The translations under genes were made by a program, and so were the position numbers. A stretch of 64,000 nucleotides of DNA from a bacterium (GTDB lineage: Bacteria > Hinthialibacterota > Hinthialibacteria > OLB16), in assembly GCA_022072055.1 (NCBI GenBank), contig JAJVIK010000002.1, positions 107,615 through 171,614 of the forward strand, in the 5' to 3' direction. The notes below the pieces were generated by a model, which did not search any database, was not told the DNA's origin, and saw only the letters and a list, made by a program, of their open reading frames with translations. Positions 17,027-25,110 of this stretch are shown here, piece after piece (position 1 is the stretch's first letter; each line of letters starts with the position of its first letter).

Positions 17027-19348
17027 ATGATGAGCCAATCACGGATTTCCCGTTGGCGCCTTCACCGCCGCAAGGCCTTTCTCGCGCTCTTTGTTGTGGG
17101 AATTCCCATGGGGATAGGCTTGCTGCTCCTCGCCTGGGTGGAGTTCGACCCAACCCGCCTTGAATTGCCCAGCAGCGTGGTATTTCTGGACTCGCGCGGC
17201 GAGCCGATTCGGGCGCTGACCGACGATAAGGGGGAGCGTCACCTTTGGGTGGCGCGAGAGGGGATCCCGGAAAGGCTGATTGAGGCCTTTCTGGCCGCCG
17301 AGGACAAGCGGTTCTTCAACCATCCCGGATTTGACCCCTTGGCCATCGCGCGCGCGGCGCTCGCCAACTGGGAGCAGGAGCGGATTGTGTCCGGGGCCTC
17401 CACCCTCACCCAGCAATTGGTCCGAAGCATCTACCCGCGTCCGCGAACCTACCGGGGCAAGCTCACGGAGGTTCTCCGGGCAATCAAAGCGGAAATGCTC
17501 CTGGCCAAGGAGGACATCCTTGAGGGATACCTGAACCATGTTCCCCTCGGCAACGGCATGGTGGGCGTGGGAATCGCCGCCAGGTCCTATTTTGGAAAGG
17601 CTCCCGAGGATCTGACGCTCGCGGAGTGCGCCACCCTGGCGGCCATTCCCAAAGCGCCGGGTAAACTCAGCCCATACCGACAAGATCCGAGTGCTCTCCG
17701 GGAACGTCGGAACTGGGTCTTGCGACGTATGGCGGCGCTTGAACTGATCACCAGCCCCGAGGCCGAGCAGGCCGCTCAGACCCCCATCCGCGTCCGCCCA
17801 AGGCGCTACCCCAACACCGCCCCGCATTATGTCGATCTTCTGGTCGAACGGGGCCACGCCAACAGGGAGAGCGGGTCGCCCTGGACGGCCAAGGACTCCG
17901 AACGAGTGGTTCGCACACTCCTTGACGCTCCCCTGCAAAGGCATGTGGAAGAGACCTTGCGCTCCCATCGGGAACGGCTGGCCGACCTGGGGGCAAGCCA
18001 GGCCTCCGTCTTGGTGATTCGCAATCGGGATATGGCGGTGCTCGCGCTGGCGGGATCGATTGAGTACAGCGCGCGCGCGCTGGGATACAACAATGGCGTG
18101 GTCGCGCTTCGCTCTCCGGGTTCGGCCCTCAAGCCCTTTCTTTACGGCCTCGCTTTTGATTCCGGATTCTCCCCGGCCACGCTCCTTGCGGACACCGAGC
18201 GCCGCTACCGCTCGCCGCGCGGGGAGTATGACCCCAGGAACTTTGATCGCCGCGCCTACGGACCCACCACGGTCCGAAGCGCGCTTGGGAACTCCCTCAA
18301 TCTCGCCGCGGTGAGAACCATACAGTTCCTCGGCTATCCCGCCTTCCATCAGAAACTGACCGCGCTCGGACTTCTCAATGATCCGAGCAAGGGACCGGAC
18401 TACTATGGTCTCGGTCTCGCGATCGGGAACCCGGAGGTCTCGCTCGAACAATTGGTCACGGCCTACGCAGCGGTGGCCAGGGGGGGAGTGCTGCGTCCCT
18501 TGCGCTACCTGGCCGAGGATTCGGCGAGCACGGGCAATCCGGTCATGACTCAGGAGGCCGCATTCCTCGTCGCGGACATCCTTTCCGACCCCAATGCGCG
18601 CTCCCTGACCTTCGGATCCCTTGCATGTCTGGATTTCCCCTACCGGGTGGGTTGGAAGACCGGCACCAGCACACGCTACCGGGATGGCTGGATCGTGGGT
18701 TTCACTCCCGATTACACCCTCGGAGCGTGGGTCGGGAATTTTGATGGCGGTCCGATGAAGGAAACCGGCGGCGCGCATGGCGCGGGCCCGATCTTTTCAG
18801 ACATTCTTCGACATCTCTACGCCGAATCGGCTCCGACCCCCTTTACCCCTCCCGCGACCCTCGAGCAACGGGAGGTCTGCGGCCATTCGGGAATGCGACC
18901 CACCCGTCACTGCCCGAGCAAACGGCTCGAATGGTTCCGACGAGATCAGGTCGAATGCCCCCTCTGCACCTTTCACGGGGAAGAGGGAATCCATCATGAA
19001 CTGGAAGCTCCGTTCGCGGGCTGGCTCTTCGATCGAGAGGCGCGGGGAGTGAACTCTTCGTTTGCGCTCGCATCCGGGACTGAAGACAGACCCGCGCCGT
19101 CGCCGGTGGAGATCCTCTATCCGCTGGATGGGACCCGGTTCATCCTCAACCAAGGGGCCGACACAGTTCGCCTCGAAGCCGGAACCGAGAACTTGGTGGA
19201 GCGGGTCACCTGGTTCGTGGATGGAGTCGAGCTGGGGGCGGTGGGACCGCCTTACCGGCTCGACTGGGAGCTCGCGCCGGGGGCGCACCGAATTGCGGCC
19301 ATTGGTCCTGGTGGGATCGGTGACGAGATCCGGGTCCAGGTGGAATAA
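17027..19348 (+). CDS. pbpC: Penicillin-binding protein 1C (bifunctional glycosyltransferase/transpeptidase)
   Basis: The protein has 773 residues. One transmembrane anchor (FLALFVVGIPMGIGLLLLAW) lies near the N-terminus. The GT51 domain carries AAEDKRFFNHPGFD and GASTLTQQLVR. The transpeptidase domain carries SPGSALKPF (SxxK), GNSLN (SxN) and KTGTS. A C-terminal BiPBP_C domain follows (from about PVEILYPLDGTRF). PBP1C is a periplasmic, membrane-anchored peptidoglycan synthase. ATG 17027 has AGGTGAGG nine bases upstream and lies 31 bases after the A2M stop; an upstream TTG at 16982 is a weaker choice. The pair with A2M is the established gene neighbourhood for this protein. Confidence 0.96.
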   Translation: MMSQSRISRWRLHRRKAFLALFVVGIPMGIGLLLLAWVEFDPTRLELPSSVVFLDSRGEPIRALTDDKGERHLWVAREGIPERLIEAFLAAEDKRFFNHPGFDPLAIARAALANWEQERIVSGASTLTQQLVRSIYPRPRTYRGKLTEVLRAIKAEMLLAKEDILEGYLNHVPLGNGMVGVGIAARSYFGKAPEDLTLAECATLAAIPKAPGKLSPYRQDPSALRERRNWVLRRMAALELITSPEAEQAAQTPIRVRPRRYPNTAPHYVDLLVERGHANRESGSPWTAKDSERVVRTLLDAPLQRHVEETLRSHRERLADLGASQASVLVIRNRDMAVLALAGSIEYSARALGYNNGVVALRSPGSALKPFLYGLAFDSGFSPATLLADTERRYRSPRGEYDPRNFDRRAYGPTTVRSALGNSLNLAAVRTIQFLGYPAFHQKLTALGLLNDPSKGPDYYGLGLAIGNPEVSLEQLVTAYAAVARGGVLRPLRYLAEDSASTGNPVMTQEAAFLVADILSDPNARSLTFGSLACLDFPYRVGWKTGTSTRYRDGWIVGFTPDYTLGAWVGNFDGGPMKETGGAHGAGPIFSDILRHLYAESAPTPFTPPATLEQREVCGHSGMRPTRHCPSKRLEWFRRDQVECPLCTFHGEEGIHHELEAPFAGWLFDREARGVNSSFALASGTEDRPAPSPVEILYPLDGTRFILNQGADTVRLEAGTENLVERVTWFVDGVELGAVGPPYRLDWELAPGAHRIAAIGPGGIGDEIRVQVE

Positions 19349-19367
19349 CCTCTTTCCTTGCTCCACG

Positions 19368-19383
19368 AGATTTCGTGGGGACC
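19368..19383. other. Hairpin downstream of pbpC
   Basis: CCACGA and TCGTGG around 19361-19376 form a perfect 6-bp stem with a four-base loop shortly after the pbpC stop. No U-run follows, so it is only a possible weak terminator or mRNA-end structure. Boundaries are approximate. Confidence 0.3.
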
Positions 19384-19560
19384 ACGACATCTCGGACTGA
19401 ATTGCACGTCCAATCCTTCCCCAACCCCCTGGAGTTCCCCGCGATTCCAAGGGTCGGCGCCACCCGTCCGGACAGCCGCAAGTTGGTATCACGTTTGCTT
19501 TCTCCCATCGCCGGTTGGCCGGTGAAAGGGTCGCGGAATTCCATGAGGAGCGAGACAGAC

Positions 19561-19589
19561 TTCTACAACCGCGGGGAATCCTGTATAGC
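19561..19589 (+). promoter_or_regulatory. Weak candidate promoter for the FMN reductase operon
   Basis: TATAGC at 19584-19589 lies 17 bases after TTCTAC at 19561-19566. The -10 match is moderate and the -35 match poor. The rest of the roughly 290-base gap between pbpC and 19643 contains small G/C hairpins but no gene. Confidence 0.25.
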
Positions 19590-19642
19590 GGGACCATCCC
19601 GTCAGGGATCGCCATTCCACCCCCTCAGAAGGAGGAATTCCG

Positions 19643-20206
19643 ATGATTGAGATCATTGCCGGAACGAATCGCCCCGGCGCCAACGCCCTCAAACTGGCCG
19701 GAATCATCCGGGGATATTACCGGGACCGTGGCCGGGAAGCGAACATCCTGAGCCTCTCGGAGATGCCCCAGGAAATTTTTCTGCCGAGCTCTTACGCCCA
19801 AAAACCCTCTTCCTGGAAAGTGATCAGCGACCGTGTGCTGAACGCGGATGGCTTGCATGTGATTGTGCCCGAGTACAACGGGTCCTTTCCGGGAGTTCTC
19901 AAGTATTTCGTGGACATGCTCAAGTTCCCTGAAAGCTTTGAAAGGCGCTGTGTTTGCTTCACCGGCGAGGCGGCTGGAATCTGGGGAGGATTCCGCGCGG
20001 TCGAGCAGATCCAAATGATCTTCGGCTACCGCAACGCAGTCATGCTTCCGGACCGTGTCTGGATCCCCGGGATCAACCAGAAATGGAACGCCGAAGGGAC
20101 CGGTCTCGCGGAAGAGGCGCTGGTCGCTCGCCTGCGGGATCAGGTCGAGCGATTCATCGACTTTGTGGAGAGGAACAAGGGACTGGCGGCCAAGGCTGCT
20201 CCCTGA
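19643..20206 (+). CDS. NADPH-dependent FMN reductase family protein
   Basis: The protein has 187 residues with a flavodoxin-like fold. The phosphate-binding loop GTNRPGANALK is at residues 7-17 and the flavin loop PEYNGSFPGVLK near residue 75. Proteins of this family transfer electrons from NAD(P)H to FMN or quinones. AGGAGG lies seven bases before the ATG, a strong ribosome-binding site. It is the first gene of a cluster with the SDR dehydrogenase (27-base gap) and the GH63-like protein. The family is clear, the physiological substrate is not. Confidence 0.88.
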   Translation: MIEIIAGTNRPGANALKLAGIIRGYYRDRGREANILSLSEMPQEIFLPSSYAQKPSSWKVISDRVLNADGLHVIVPEYNGSFPGVLKYFVDMLKFPESFERRCVCFTGEAAGIWGGFRAVEQIQMIFGYRNAVMLPDRVWIPGINQKWNAEGTGLAEEALVARLRDQVERFIDFVERNKGLAAKAAP

Positions 20207-20233
20207 GAAAAGTCCTGGAGGTGCGACCCAACC

Positions 20234-21046
20234 ATGCCGAAACTCGAAGGCAAGAATGTCTTGATCACCGGAGCTTCGACCGGAATCGGGCAGGCGATCG
20301 CGATTCGCTTTGCGCGCGAAGGCGCCAATGTCGCGATCAACTACAGCCGCTCCAAGGAAGAGGCCGAAAACACCGAGGTTTTGGTGAACCAGGCTTGCAT
20401 GGCGGTTCGCGAGTCTGGGTGCAAGGACTTGATTGTCCAGGCGGATGTTTCCCAGGAGGACCAGGTGTCCGAGATGTTCGAGCGCGTGATTCGCGAGTTC
20501 GGCCACATCGATATTCTGGTCAATAACGCGGGGGTCCAGCGCCCGGTCGCCAGCCATGAGATGGAGATGGAGGACTTCGATTGGGTGGTCAGGATCAACC
20601 TGCGCGGGGCTTGGCTATGCGCCCGCGCGGCCATTCGGCATTTCCTGCAACGCGGAGCGGGCGGAGTGATTCTCAACAATTCCAGCGTGCACGAAATCAT
20701 TCCCAAGCCCAAGTACTTAAGCTATTCGATCAGCAAGGGGGGCATGGAAAACATGACCAAGACCCTCGCGCTGGAATATGCCGGGCGTGGGATACGAGTC
20801 AACGCGGTGGGGCCCGGCGCGACCATCACCCCGATCAACCGGGCCTGGGCGGAGGATCCCAAGGCCAAGGCCGAGGTTGAGAGTCACATCCCGATGGGAC
20901 GCGCCGCGACATCCGAGGAGATCGCCGCCGCCTTCGCCTTTCTGGCCTCGGATGAGGCCTCCTACATCACCGGGCAGACCCTTTTCGTGGATGGGGGTCT
21001 CACCCTCTATCCGGAGTTCCGGGTGGCTTGGTCTTCGGGGGAATGA
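20234..21046 (+). CDS. SDR-family oxidoreductase, glucose 1-dehydrogenase-like
   Basis: The protein has 270 residues. The NAD(P)-binding motif TGASTGIGQA begins at residue 12, NNAG lies near residue 95, and the catalytic Ser-Tyr-Lys residues appear as NNSS and YSISKGG. The C-terminal GQTLFVDGG is typical of the glucose 1-dehydrogenase and classical SDR group. GGAGG lies about 11 bases upstream. The stop is four bases before the next ATG. Pairing of an SDR of this type with a GH63-like glucosidase is often seen in bacteria and suggests that the dehydrogenase acts on the released sugar, which is an inference. Confidence 0.9.
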   Translation: MPKLEGKNVLITGASTGIGQAIAIRFAREGANVAINYSRSKEEAENTEVLVNQACMAVRESGCKDLIVQADVSQEDQVSEMFERVIREFGHIDILVNNAGVQRPVASHEMEMEDFDWVVRINLRGAWLCARAAIRHFLQRGAGGVILNNSSVHEIIPKPKYLSYSISKGGMENMTKTLALEYAGRGIRVNAVGPGATITPINRAWAEDPKAKAEVESHIPMGRAATSEEIAAAFAFLASDEASYITGQTLFVDGGLTLYPEFRVAWSSGE

Positions 21047-21050
21047 AGCG

Positions 21051-23855
21051 ATGGACGCCGAACGGAAACGTCTCTTGACCGCGCGGGAGCGCGTGGAAAA
21101 CTGGAAGCGCTGGGGTCCTTACCTCTCCGAGCGCCAATGGGGGACAGTCCGCGAGGACTATTCGGAGCATGGGACCTGCTGGAGTTATTTCCCGCATGAA
21201 CACGCGAGAAGTCGCGCCTACCGCTGGGGGGAGGATGGGCTGCTCGGCATTACCGACCGGGAGTGCCGCCTGTGCTTCGCGCTTGCTCTTTGGAATGGGC
21301 GTGACCCGATCCTCAAAGAGCGTCTCTTTGGACTCACCGGGGACGAGGGAAATCATGGCGAAGATGTGAAGGAGTGCTACTATTACCTCGATTCCACTCC
21401 AACGCATTCCTTCATGCGCGCGCTGTACAAGTATCCGCAGGCTGAATTCCCTTACGCGCTGCTGGTCGAGGAGAACCGCCATCGGGGCTTTCACAATCCG
21501 GAGTTCGAGCTGATCGACACCGGCGTGTTTGCGGACAATCGCTATTTCGATGTCTTCGCCGAATATGCCAAGGCCTCGCCCAACGACATCCTGATTCGGA
21601 TTCGAGTGGTGAATCGAGGTCCGGAGCGAGCTCCGATCCACCTTTTGCCGACTCTCTGGTTCCGCAACACCTGGACCTGGGGGTGCCGTCACGAGGGATG
21701 CTGGATCAAACCGAGGATGACGCTGGCCGGGGAGCGCTCGATCCGCGCGACCCATGCCACGCTGGAGCCGTTCCGCCTTGAATTCGCGCCCACCCCGGGC
21801 GGCTCGCCACTCTCAATCCTCTTTACCGACAACGAAACCAACCTGGAGAGACTCTTCGGGGTTCCGAACGAACACCCGCATGTCAAGGACGCCTTCCACG
21901 ACTTTGTCATCCATGGGCGCGGGGAGGCGGTCAACTTAAAGAACCAGGGGACCAAGGCGGCGGGCTGGATCATGACCACCCTGGAGCCGGGCGAGGAGCG
22001 CATCCTGGAGGCGCGTCTGTACGCGGAGCGCGAAGCTCCGACGGAACTGTTCGGCGCCGCCTTTGACAAGGTTTTCTCCGAGCGCGAACGGGAAGCCGAG
22101 GAATTCGCGCGTTCACAGGTCCCGGACGCCCTCGGCGAAGCGGAACTTCGCGTGGTTTCCCAGGCGAACGCCGGACTGCTCTGGTCGAAGCAGTTCTACC
22201 ACTATGTGGTCAGGGATTGGTTGGAGGGGGATCCGGAGCAACCCGCGCCGCCGCCCCTGCGCCACTGGGGAAGGAACTCGGAATGGGGGCACATGTTCTC
22301 CCGCGACATCATCTCCATGCCGGACAAGTGGGAGTACCCCTGGTTCGCCGCCTGGGATCTGGCGTTCCACATGATCCCCTTCGCGCGGCTCGATCCCGAC
22401 TTCGCCAAGGAGCAGCTCGTGCTCCTCCTCCGGGAGTGGTATATGCATCCCAACGGGCAGATTCCGGCCTATGAATTCGCGCTCTCGGATGTGAATCCCC
22501 CGGTTCACGCCTGGGCGGCATGGCGCGTCTACAAGATGACCGGGCCGCGTGGCGCGAGGGACCGGGTCTTCCTGGCTCGCGTCTTCCAGAAGTTGCTCCT
22601 CAACTTCACCTGGTGGGTGAACCGCAAGGATGTGACCGGCAAGCACCTCTTTTCCGGCGGTTTTCTCGGCCTCGACAACATCGGAGTCTTCGATCGCAGC
22701 CAAGCCCTTCCTCAGGGAGGTCACCTTGAACAGGCGGATGGCACCGCGTGGATGGCCTTCTATTGCGCCACGCTCCTCGCCATGGCGCTCGAACTCGCGG
22801 ATGGGGATCCCGCCTACGAGGACATGGCCTCCAAGTTCTTCGAGCACTTTGTCGCCATTGTGGACGCCATGAACACCCTTGGCGGTCAAGGGCTTTGGGA
22901 TGAGGAAGATGGTTTCTACTACGACCGGATCTCGGTTGACGGCCAGAGCTTCCCGCTCAGAATTCGCTCGATGGTCGGGATCATCCCCCTCTACGCGGTG
23001 GAGGTCCTGGAGGAGGACAGGATCGCTCACTTGCCGGGGTTCAGGAAACGCATGCAATGGTTCCTCGAAAACCGGAAAGACTTGGCGCGCCACATCTCCT
23101 ACCTGGAGCGGGATCCGGGCGAGGGCGAACTGCATCACCGCCGTCTCCTCGCGATTCCCTCGCGCGAGCGACTGACCCGCGTGCTGTCCTATGTCCTTGA
23201 TGAACGCGAGTTCCTCTCCCCTCATGGCATCCGCTCGCTTTCAAAGGTCCACGCCGAGCACCCCTACCGGCTCCGCTTGGATGGGCGCGAGTATGGCGTC
23301 GGCTACCTTCCGGGGGAAAGCGATTCGGGGCTGTTCGGCGGTAATTCCAACTGGCGCGGACCGATCTGGTTCCCGGTCAACTTCCTGCTCGTGGAGGCGC
23401 TGGAGCGTTACCACCACTTCTACGGCGACACGCTCCAGGTGGAATGTCCGACCGGCTCCGGTCGGTGGATGAACCTCAAGCAGGTGGCGGATGAACTCTC
23501 GCGCCGGTTGGTCTCCATATTCCTGCCCAACGAACACGGCGCCCGGCCGGCCCATGGTGGTGATCCTCGATACACCTCGGACCCGGCCTGGAAGGACCTG
23601 GTCCTCTTTCATGAGTACTTCCACGGGGAAACAGGTCGCGGGGTCGGGGCCTCCCACCAGACCGGTTGGACCGCGCTGGTCGCCAAGCTGATCGAGGATC
23701 GCGGGAGGGCTACCGTTTCCGGCGATAGTCCAGCATCTCGTGGACAAAGCATCGTTTCGACGCCTCCCAGCGACGGGCGGGTGGGAGAAAGTCAAACGGC
23801 ATCAAAAGGTAAGGGTTCATCAGCTCGTCGAAAGCCTCGAGTTGCTCCAATCTGA
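21051..23855 (+). CDS. GH63-like glucosidase (MGH1-type)
   Basis: The protein has 934 residues and lacks a signal peptide. The conserved barrel carries WDLAFHMIPFARLDPDFAKE, LGLDNIGVFDRS and GGNSNWRGPIWFPVNFLL, which match the bacterial mannosyl-oligosaccharide glucosidase (GH63) group. ATG 21051 lies four bases after the SDR stop; a longer open frame begins at 20778 but overlaps the SDR. The family-conserved part ends near GASHQTGWTALVAKLIE at about 23700. The last ~50 residues (rich in Ser, Arg, Lys) are read from DNA that is also the 3' end of the opposing nucleotidyltransferase gene, a 146-base tail-to-tail overlap. This tail is probably non-conserved. Confidence 0.88.
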   Translation: MDAERKRLLTARERVENWKRWGPYLSERQWGTVREDYSEHGTCWSYFPHEHARSRAYRWGEDGLLGITDRECRLCFALALWNGRDPILKERLFGLTGDEGNHGEDVKECYYYLDSTPTHSFMRALYKYPQAEFPYALLVEENRHRGFHNPEFELIDTGVFADNRYFDVFAEYAKASPNDILIRIRVVNRGPERAPIHLLPTLWFRNTWTWGCRHEGCWIKPRMTLAGERSIRATHATLEPFRLEFAPTPGGSPLSILFTDNETNLERLFGVPNEHPHVKDAFHDFVIHGRGEAVNLKNQGTKAAGWIMTTLEPGEERILEARLYAEREAPTELFGAAFDKVFSEREREAEEFARSQVPDALGEAELRVVSQANAGLLWSKQFYHYVVRDWLEGDPEQPAPPPLRHWGRNSEWGHMFSRDIISMPDKWEYPWFAAWDLAFHMIPFARLDPDFAKEQLVLLLREWYMHPNGQIPAYEFALSDVNPPVHAWAAWRVYKMTGPRGARDRVFLARVFQKLLLNFTWWVNRKDVTGKHLFSGGFLGLDNIGVFDRSQALPQGGHLEQADGTAWMAFYCATLLAMALELADGDPAYEDMASKFFEHFVAIVDAMNTLGGQGLWDEEDGFYYDRISVDGQSFPLRIRSMVGIIPLYAVEVLEEDRIAHLPGFRKRMQWFLENRKDLARHISYLERDPGEGELHHRRLLAIPSRERLTRVLSYVLDEREFLSPHGIRSLSKVHAEHPYRLRLDGREYGVGYLPGESDSGLFGGNSNWRGPIWFPVNFLLVEALERYHHFYGDTLQVECPTGSGRWMNLKQVADELSRRLVSIFLPNEHGARPAHGGDPRYTSDPAWKDLVLFHEYFHGETGRGVGASHQTGWTALVAKLIEDRGRATVSGDSPASRGQSIVSTPPSDGRVGESQTASKGKGSSARRKPRVAPI

Positions 23856-25107
23856 CGCTCCGGTCGGGGGCCAGGCTGAACAGCAGGAGGGTCTGCGCCG
23901 CGGATTGGAACGCCTGGGGCGAGAGGGTCGCGCGACGAAGGTTCTTGAAGGTCCACGAACGCCCCTTCCAAAGAGTGTTCTCGATCAGGCTGTAACAGCG
24001 CGAGGCCTGGGTCGCCAGGAAGCTGCCGAAGGGGAGCCGCTTCCTCTTCCGTCGCAGGAGTTGGAGGGCGTAATCGCGATAGAACAGGCCCGGATAGGCC
24101 CGCGCTTGGCGAGCCGCCAGGGGACGCCAATCCTCCTGGAAGGGGCGAGTGACCGCCACCGACGCCCCCCCGCCGGCGGACCTCCTCAAAGTCTCCCGGA
24201 TCTTCTCAATGGGGAGGTGCCGTGTCAGGAGCACCAAGTTGGCCAGATGCGGCAAGGCGGCGCCGAGGTCCATCACCAATTCAAACCATTCCCCCCAGAT
24301 GCGCGCCCCTGAAAGAGGCTCCAGCCTTGGCTCCCGCTTGAAACGGATCGATTCCTCGATGCGTCCGACGAAGCCGTCGGAGTCCTCAAACCAACCCCGC
24401 CAAAGCCCCTGATCCTCTCGTAGAAAAGCGAGTCGTTCTGAGTATGAGGCGCCATACTTCCCCGCGAGGAATCCAATCATCCCGGCCAGGTCGAGATAGG
24501 TTCGACAGGACGCCAATCGGAAGGCGAGCGCCTCATGGCGGGTCGGCGCGCGCTCCCAAAAGTCCGTGTCGATATGTTTGAGAGCGAGGGTGATTCGGTT
24601 GCCCACGATTCTCCAGGGGCTGAAAGGGGATACCTCATCGATTCCGATGCTCAGCTGCCCTTGGACTAGGTCTTCCCCCCAGAGCAGCACGCGCGAACCC
24701 AGGAAATCCAACAGCGCGAGATCAGGAGCGGCGGAAAGAAACTCATCCGGGGTCTTGAAGCGAAGGTCGAGCACATTGAATCTGTCCGGGTTCTCGGTCA
24801 GCGTGGGGGCGCTTTCGGCGGTGACCGGCTGGAATCGAAGCCGCTGGAACAGGGCTTCCTCGACCGCCTCAATCTCACTGTCCAACAACGGGCGCGGTGC
24901 AATCACGTCAAAATCATAGTCACCGAACGGGAGGGGTTTCCCATCGCAAAGGTAGTGGCCGCTCTCGCCGCGCGCGAAGCCGCCGCTCAGATAGACGGCC
25001 AATGGCCGGGCGTCCGCGGGGAGCAGTTGCAAGCAGGTTTCAACCACCGCCCGGGCGTGTTCGGCGGTTGCGCTTGAGAGCGATTCGCGGGCCATGGGGG
25101 GAGGCAT
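23710..25107 (-). CDS. Nucleotidyltransferase-fold protein of unknown function
   Basis: The protein has 465 residues. Near the N-terminus, YLSGGFARGE followed by FGDYDFDVIA matches the pol-beta-type nucleotidyltransferase motif (GG/GS, then DxD), so metal and nucleotide binding are plausible. The remaining ~380 residues are helical, with many basic residues (LLRRKRKRLPFG), and I do not recognise them. It is the last gene of the minus-strand operon, starting four bases after the kinase stop (ATG 25107; an in-frame ATG at 25095 is possible). Its 3' end overlaps the opposing glycosidase gene by 146 bases. It may be a regulatory or toxin-like nucleotidyltransferase; the evidence does not decide. 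Confidence 0.65.
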   Translation of the reverse strand: MPPPMARESLSSATAEHARAVVETCLQLLPADARPLAVYLSGGFARGESGHYLCDGKPLPFGDYDFDVIAPRPLLDSEIEAVEEALFQRLRFQPVTAESAPTLTENPDRFNVLDLRFKTPDEFLSAAPDLALLDFLGSRVLLWGEDLVQGQLSIGIDEVSPFSPWRIVGNRITLALKHIDTDFWERAPTRHEALAFRLASCRTYLDLAGMIGFLAGKYGASYSERLAFLREDQGLWRGWFEDSDGFVGRIEESIRFKREPRLEPLSGARIWGEWFELVMDLGAALPHLANLVLLTRHLPIEKIRETLRRSAGGGASVAVTRPFQEDWRPLAARQARAYPGLFYRDYALQLLRRKRKRLPFGSFLATQASRCYSLIENTLWKGRSWTFKNLRRATLSPQAFQSAAQTLLLFSLAPDRSVRLEQLEAFDELMNPYLLMPFDFLPPARRWEASKRCFVHEMLDYRRKR

Positions 25108-25110
25108 CGG

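Noticed and set aside
17039-18778. A 579-residue minus-strand open frame opposite pbpC
   Set aside because: It lies antisense to pbpC, whose motifs are all present.
20778-21050. Upstream extension of the GH63-like protein
   Set aside because: It overlaps the SDR gene in another frame and carries no family residues; ATG 21051 lies four bases after the SDR stop.
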